Below the pieces are notes generated by a model, which saw only the letters and a list, made by a program, of their open reading frames with translations, did no database searches and was not told where the DNA came from. The position numbers were made by a program, and so were the translations under genes. This document shows positions 60,101-64,000 of a DNA stretch of 64,000 nucleotides, one piece after another (within the stretch, counting starts at the first letter, position 1; every line of letters begins with the position of its first letter). Origin of the DNA: Eumeta japonica (Eukaryota; Arthropoda; Insecta; Lepidoptera; Psychidae); assembly GCA_005406025.1 (NCBI GenBank), contig BGZK01000888.1, positions 124,001 to 188,000 of the forward strand. The letters run 5' to 3'.

Positions 60101-60600
60101 TAGACTTTAATAAGAAATTTCAGAAAAATGTGCTTTAATTGGGCATTTAACCATGATGTTATTCATAAAATACATTAAGATGATATGAATTATTGCAAAA
60201 AGTTATAACATATACAATAAAAAAATTATTTTAAGCTAATTGCCGCTCAGATTACCTCTTATCGTAGAATCACCCATAGAGATGTTAATTAGAAAGTGTA
60301 CAAAAAAATAGAACAAAAACACTTATAGATATTATTGCTATGAATGCACACAGAATTTCAAGCAATGTATCACTATATTTTACTAATCTTAATTTACAGT
60401 CTGCTCTTTAAAATTCAACTTGAAAAATTATAAATATGTACATCAATACCTCATAGAAAAATAACATTTCATTCAAATGACAAAGAAAAAAAGAATTCAA
60501 GGTACTGCATATTTAGGGAATCATGAAAAAGGATGACAATATCTTTCATTTTACCAAGAATTACCACTTACCGTGGTTCAAATTACAAAGATTCCACAAT
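57171..60600. mobile_element. older pogo-type MITE, split by a nested insertion
   Basis: Bases 57171-57408 and 60276-60600 together align with the 34659-35146 MITE. Both contain 'AAATATGTA-ATCAATAC', '-ATTTAGGG-TCAT' and end in GATTCCAC. The two halves are separated by a 2.87-kb element. The TIRs are more decayed (CAGTGCATTTTCAATAAT) than in the other copy. Confidence 0.75.
57409..60275. mobile_element. 2.87-kb TIR element with 4-bp TSD, superfamily unassigned
   Basis: Ends 57409-57430 and 60254-60275 are 22-bp inverted repeats with one mismatch, GGGTAATTCTACGATAAGAG at the left. ATAG flanks both sides (57405-57408 and 60276-60279). Minus-strand remnants at 58580-57980 include MSERLEEKHEPMIK, a basic stretch (TPREQHKTRKIWKRK in another frame) and HLGIEDVYRSDSKSENEKDN. 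They suggest a decayed protein-coding element. I cannot assign the transposase. Confidence 0.8.
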
Positions 60601-60601
60601 A

Positions 60602-62460
60602 TTTCCAACCAAATAAACATGTTAATAGTTATTTAGTTTAATGGGATGATCATAGTTAACATAAATTGATTATTAATCTGACATGTGTTCAATAGATCTT
60701 AGCATATACAGGCAGTTTTTCAGTTGTCTGACATAAATGGAAGGGAATGGACAAACATTGTTACTAGTGTAATGAATAAACCACAATATAATTACAAAAT
60801 TCATCACGGAAATCGAATAACGACCAACGTAGGTATGATGAAAGTTATTTGATTCAAATAGTACAATAGAGATTAATAATAAAATAATCGCTTTTTTTTA
60901 ATTTATATGGCACAGATTTGAACACATTTGTAGTACTTTTGTCATTTATAAATTGTCTTCCCTGATTTTATTTTGCAAGACAATCTTTGTAGTCTACTTT
61001 CTTCCCTGCTTGATTTTTAAAAAAACTGGAATATAGAAAAATTCTAAAATTTTACTGATTGATATTACAAAAAAAAAAAATTATAGTTAATTATTTATAT
61101 AGGTAAATCATATTTACCTGGTTGGAGAATTAGATAGAGGATAAGATTCTTAAAGCATTAAATTAATTGCTAAAACTATGGGATACAATCTACATAAAAA
61201 TATTAGCCATGGATACAACAAAATAAACAAACAGATGAATTTAACCAATCAAAATTCGAATAATATTACATATTTATGCGTGCCTTTATATTTTAACTTG
61301 TTAAAAGTACATTAATAGTTAATTTATTATTAATTGTTTTGTTAATTTCGAAAAATATTATAAACACCGAAACTCGGTTGAGTAAACATGACTTACTGTT
61401 TATACCTTATTTTGTTCCAAATTTTTAAAGTAAAGTTAACAATATGCAACTGGAAATTACATGAAACACTTTGATATCAATAAAGTAATATAAATAATTA
61501 ATAAATTGACCCGATAATACACCGATCTCTAAACGACACAACCCAACAAAATATAATTGACACATTTAGTGTTGCCAACTCTAGAAGTTCGAATCCCTAG
61601 ACTCAAAATCAAAAGTCGCCAGAGGTCACTGGCGCTGTGAAACATTAGAATTGGTGAAAAAAAAACTAAGAAATGTATTGATAAGTAATTAGATTATAAA
61701 TAAAATACGTACCGGCACAATAACGTACAATATCTAACTTTTAATTAAATAATTATATTATCATCACTGTAACGATCACATAAATTATTTGTTGTTTTAA
61801 TCACAATTCGCTAAAAATACTAGATACATGCAATCGCATTTTTATTAATAAAAAAAAAACTCAATATCAAATACATATCACTTATTCATCGTCGTCACTT
61901 AATAAGTAAAATAATTCTTCAGTCTCGTGCCTATCTGATACAGCCGCAGTTGAAGTAGAGGGTTGAACGTCGCTCAAAAGTTGACATTAATAGTAGAAAT
62001 TATCGGAGAACTAGTCGGATCCAAAACTGGATCGTTCTCATTTTTGAAACTAGAACTGTTTTAATTTGTACTTCAAAAGTCGCCAGATATGTCGATAAAC
62101 AATTTTTAGCGACAAAATTTTTTTTAGTCGCTAAGACTTGAGCAAAAGTCGTCACTTTTAACAACAAAGTCGCTAAATTGGCAGCACTATACACAATCAT
62201 ATAATATAGAACCATAGATTACAGAATAGTATTCACAGAGTATTATAATAGGTATGTATAATACTAAGTGTAAATATAGCGTAAAGATGTACTAAAATTT
62301 TCAAAACTGTAGTGTAAATATATGTGTATATTTGCTGCTTCCACATATAACTTAACTAAGTGACGAAAAATTTTTTCATACATTCCAATTGACGATTCCT
62401 AAAATCCAGTTAAAATCATTACTCTAACTGTATTTTGTGTATAAGTTATACTCAAGTTAT
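60602..62460. other. upstream flank, no gene recognised
   Basis: AT-rich. Two stretches, 61560-61640 and 62070-62180, share AAAAGTCGCCAGA and several GTCGCTAA-type motifs, so they may be pieces of one repeat. The first also contains the near-palindrome GTCGCCAGAGGTCACTGGCG. Confidence 0.4.
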
Positions 62461-62511
62461 ACTCCACTTAAGTTTAAAGTTATACTGTAAAACTTTAAAC
62501 TTAAGTGGAGT
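62461..62511. repeat. perfect inverted repeat, 20-base arms
   Basis: ACTCCACTTAAGTTTAAAGT (62461-62480) and its exact complement (62492-62511) around an 11-base loop. Confidence 0.95.
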
Positions 62512-62999
62512 GTTCATTGTAAGTTGATAGAAAAAGTTTTAAAGGAAAAGATTATTATATTCTTTTTAGCGGATTTTAAAATAAAAGCTTGTTTTTAAAA
62601 AAGTTTTAGACTTTTTATTTATCTTTTACTTTTTAATTATTGCTGGATGGGCTTCTCAGTCTGTCCATCACACAATGTTAATTTTCGGGCTCATTTATTT
62701 TATTGTTGTTTCTGGTATTTGGAGAAATGCCCCACTTATTTTAGCTGGAAGCTTGCTTGTGCCTTACGAAATATAGTTTCGGGTTTTATTTTGGAGTTAT
62801 GGTTCTCCTAGGCTGGTTGCAAACAAAAGCTGTTAACACCCATCTTACCAAATTACATAAATCAAAGTTAGCCAACTGATGCTACAGACGCGAACAATTC
62901 GACCTTAATATCATAATCGATGACTCTAAAAACCTCAGTACACCAAAATTTCAGACGGATTGGAGCAATGGAGTTTAACTCGTATTCGTATTTTCAACA

Positions 63000-63260
63000 A
63001 ATCCTTTCATTTGATACATATATTGTAGGAAAGTATAAAAAACTTAATCCACCATCTTTAGAAATCCGCTATATTGGATTTAGAGTGACGTCATTTTATT
63101 TTTCAGGTTAATATTATAATATTAACCTGAAAAATAAAATGCTGCTGCTCTTGCTGAGATATCTCAGCAAGTCCTTTCATTTGATACCTATATTGTAAGA
63201 ATGCATTAAAAATAACTAATCCGTCCTCTTAGGTGTTTCGTTATGTTGGGTTTAGAATAT
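63000..63260 (+). repeat. two diverged copies of a ~90-bp segment around two palindromes
   Basis: 63002-63091 and 63172-63260 both start TCCTTTCATTTGATAC-TATATTGTA and continue with diverged sequence to a GGATTTAGA/GGGTTTAGA motif. Between them lie a 50-base perfect palindrome (63092-63141) and a 22-base perfect palindrome (63150-63171). Confidence 0.8.
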
Positions 63261-63549
63261 CGTCACATAATTAACCATGCTTCATCATCTAAACTAAATG
63301 TATATATAAAATTTCACCTCAATCGATTGAAGATCTCTGCGTTAAAAACTGAGTTACAAGATTCCACTAAAACAAACGTAGTTAGATACATTGCAAGTTA
63401 AATAAAAACTTGTAAAAGTATAAGTTTTTTTTTTAGTTATAATAAAAATTAAATCTGCTTTACCTAAACAATGATTTTACTTGAAAATAAATCTATATCT
63501 AATGAATCATGAAACATAATATTCGCTTAATTAAGCAATTGACTTAATA

Positions 63550-63580
63550 ATTTTAAAACATGAGCATCATGTTTTAAAAT
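63550..63580. repeat. perfect inverted repeat, 3-base loop
   Basis: ATTTTAAAACATGA and its complement around GCA. Confidence 0.9.
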
Positions 63581-63599
63581 GCAGTAGGTATTATCCTCA

Positions 63600-64000
63600 G
63601 ACTTCCTACACATTTGTATACTTATAAGTTGCCATAATATACAACACTATTTAATATTTGTATTCACTAAGTGTGGAAATGCGTAAAGATGATTCAGGAG
63701 TAATTTCGTAATCGATGTGGTTCAGTTATGCTGTGCTTAACTTCACTGCAGCAGAAAATGGGCTGGATTGACCAGTGAGACCACACTCTCACACAACACC
63801 TATATGAAGTAACAGCTTTCGTTGTTGCATTTCTTCCAGTGAGTGAGAATTCCGGCAGCCCACTCCCCCTTCATGGCTCTACTCCCCCTTCCATTATCAC
63901 ACTCCCACTCGAGCATCCCACTCCTCCCTCTATCAGACATCAAATTCCTATAAAAGAGGTTAGCAACACATCGGTGATTCTTATGAAGTTGCGATTGTTT
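63600..64000. other. right edge, GC-richer repeat-like sequence
   Basis: 63740-63960 is rich in CACTCCC motifs and resembles an interspersed repeat, but I cannot assign it. No exon was recognised. Confidence 0.35.

Noticed and set aside
1..64000. CRISPR arrays, operons or ribosome-binding sites.
   Set aside because: The window is eukaryotic nuclear DNA with spliced genes, and no evenly spaced identical repeats were seen.

Overview
The window is AT-rich, intron-rich eukaryotic nuclear DNA packed with decayed transposons. A tRNA-derived SINE of the type widespread in butterflies and moths, the 'GGGTTCCG' interspersed repeat, Helitron-like ends, many mariner relics and MITEs all point to a lepidopteran. 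The species cannot be named from the sequence.

Two host genes are supported, and they converge. (1) On the + strand, the last three coding exons of PEDS1/TMEM189 (Kua), the plasmanylethanolamine desaturase that makes plasmalogens, lie at 11984-12189, 15158-15376 and 21085-21345. Its first coding exon (about 40 residues) was not found and is probably upstream of base 1. (2) On the - strand, a 17-exon gene runs from about 56959 down to 25633 and encodes about 870 residues related to mitochondrial aspartyl-tRNA synthetase (DARS2).

The DARS2-like gene is the main discovery candidate. Its N-terminal OB-fold anticodon-binding module is present three times in tandem: copy 1 in exons 1-4, copy 2 in exons 5-7 and copy 3 in exons 8-10. 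Exon phases link the copies into one reading frame. The class II catalytic core that follows lacks many residues needed by known AspRS enzymes, including the motif 2 arginine, the HHPFT histidines, the Mg/ATP glutamate and the TPEGA loop. It looks like an AspRS-derived pseudoenzyme or a strongly diverged enzyme with three OB folds. One junction, exon 12 to 13, falls out of frame by one base under GT-AG splicing, exactly at motif 2.

Layout. 1-11983: SINE, GGTTCCG-family repeats, Helitron-like fragments, mariner relic, nested MITEs, LINE fragment. 11984-21345: PEDS1 exons, with introns holding a GGTTCCG-family element, mariner relics and a hAT-like MITE. 21346-25632: AT-rich convergent intergenic space. 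25633-56959: DARS2-like gene, with introns holding a non-LTR retrotransposon fragment, a 5S rRNA pseudogene, a pogo-type MITE, three mariner relics, microsatellites and Helitron-like arrays. 56960-64000: upstream flank with a 2.87-kb TIR element inserted in an older pogo-type MITE, then a cluster of near-perfect palindromes.

More than a dozen short-loop inverted repeats are scattered through non-coding sequence. A paralogous comparison in one repeat suggests they arise in place by inverted duplication (template switching).
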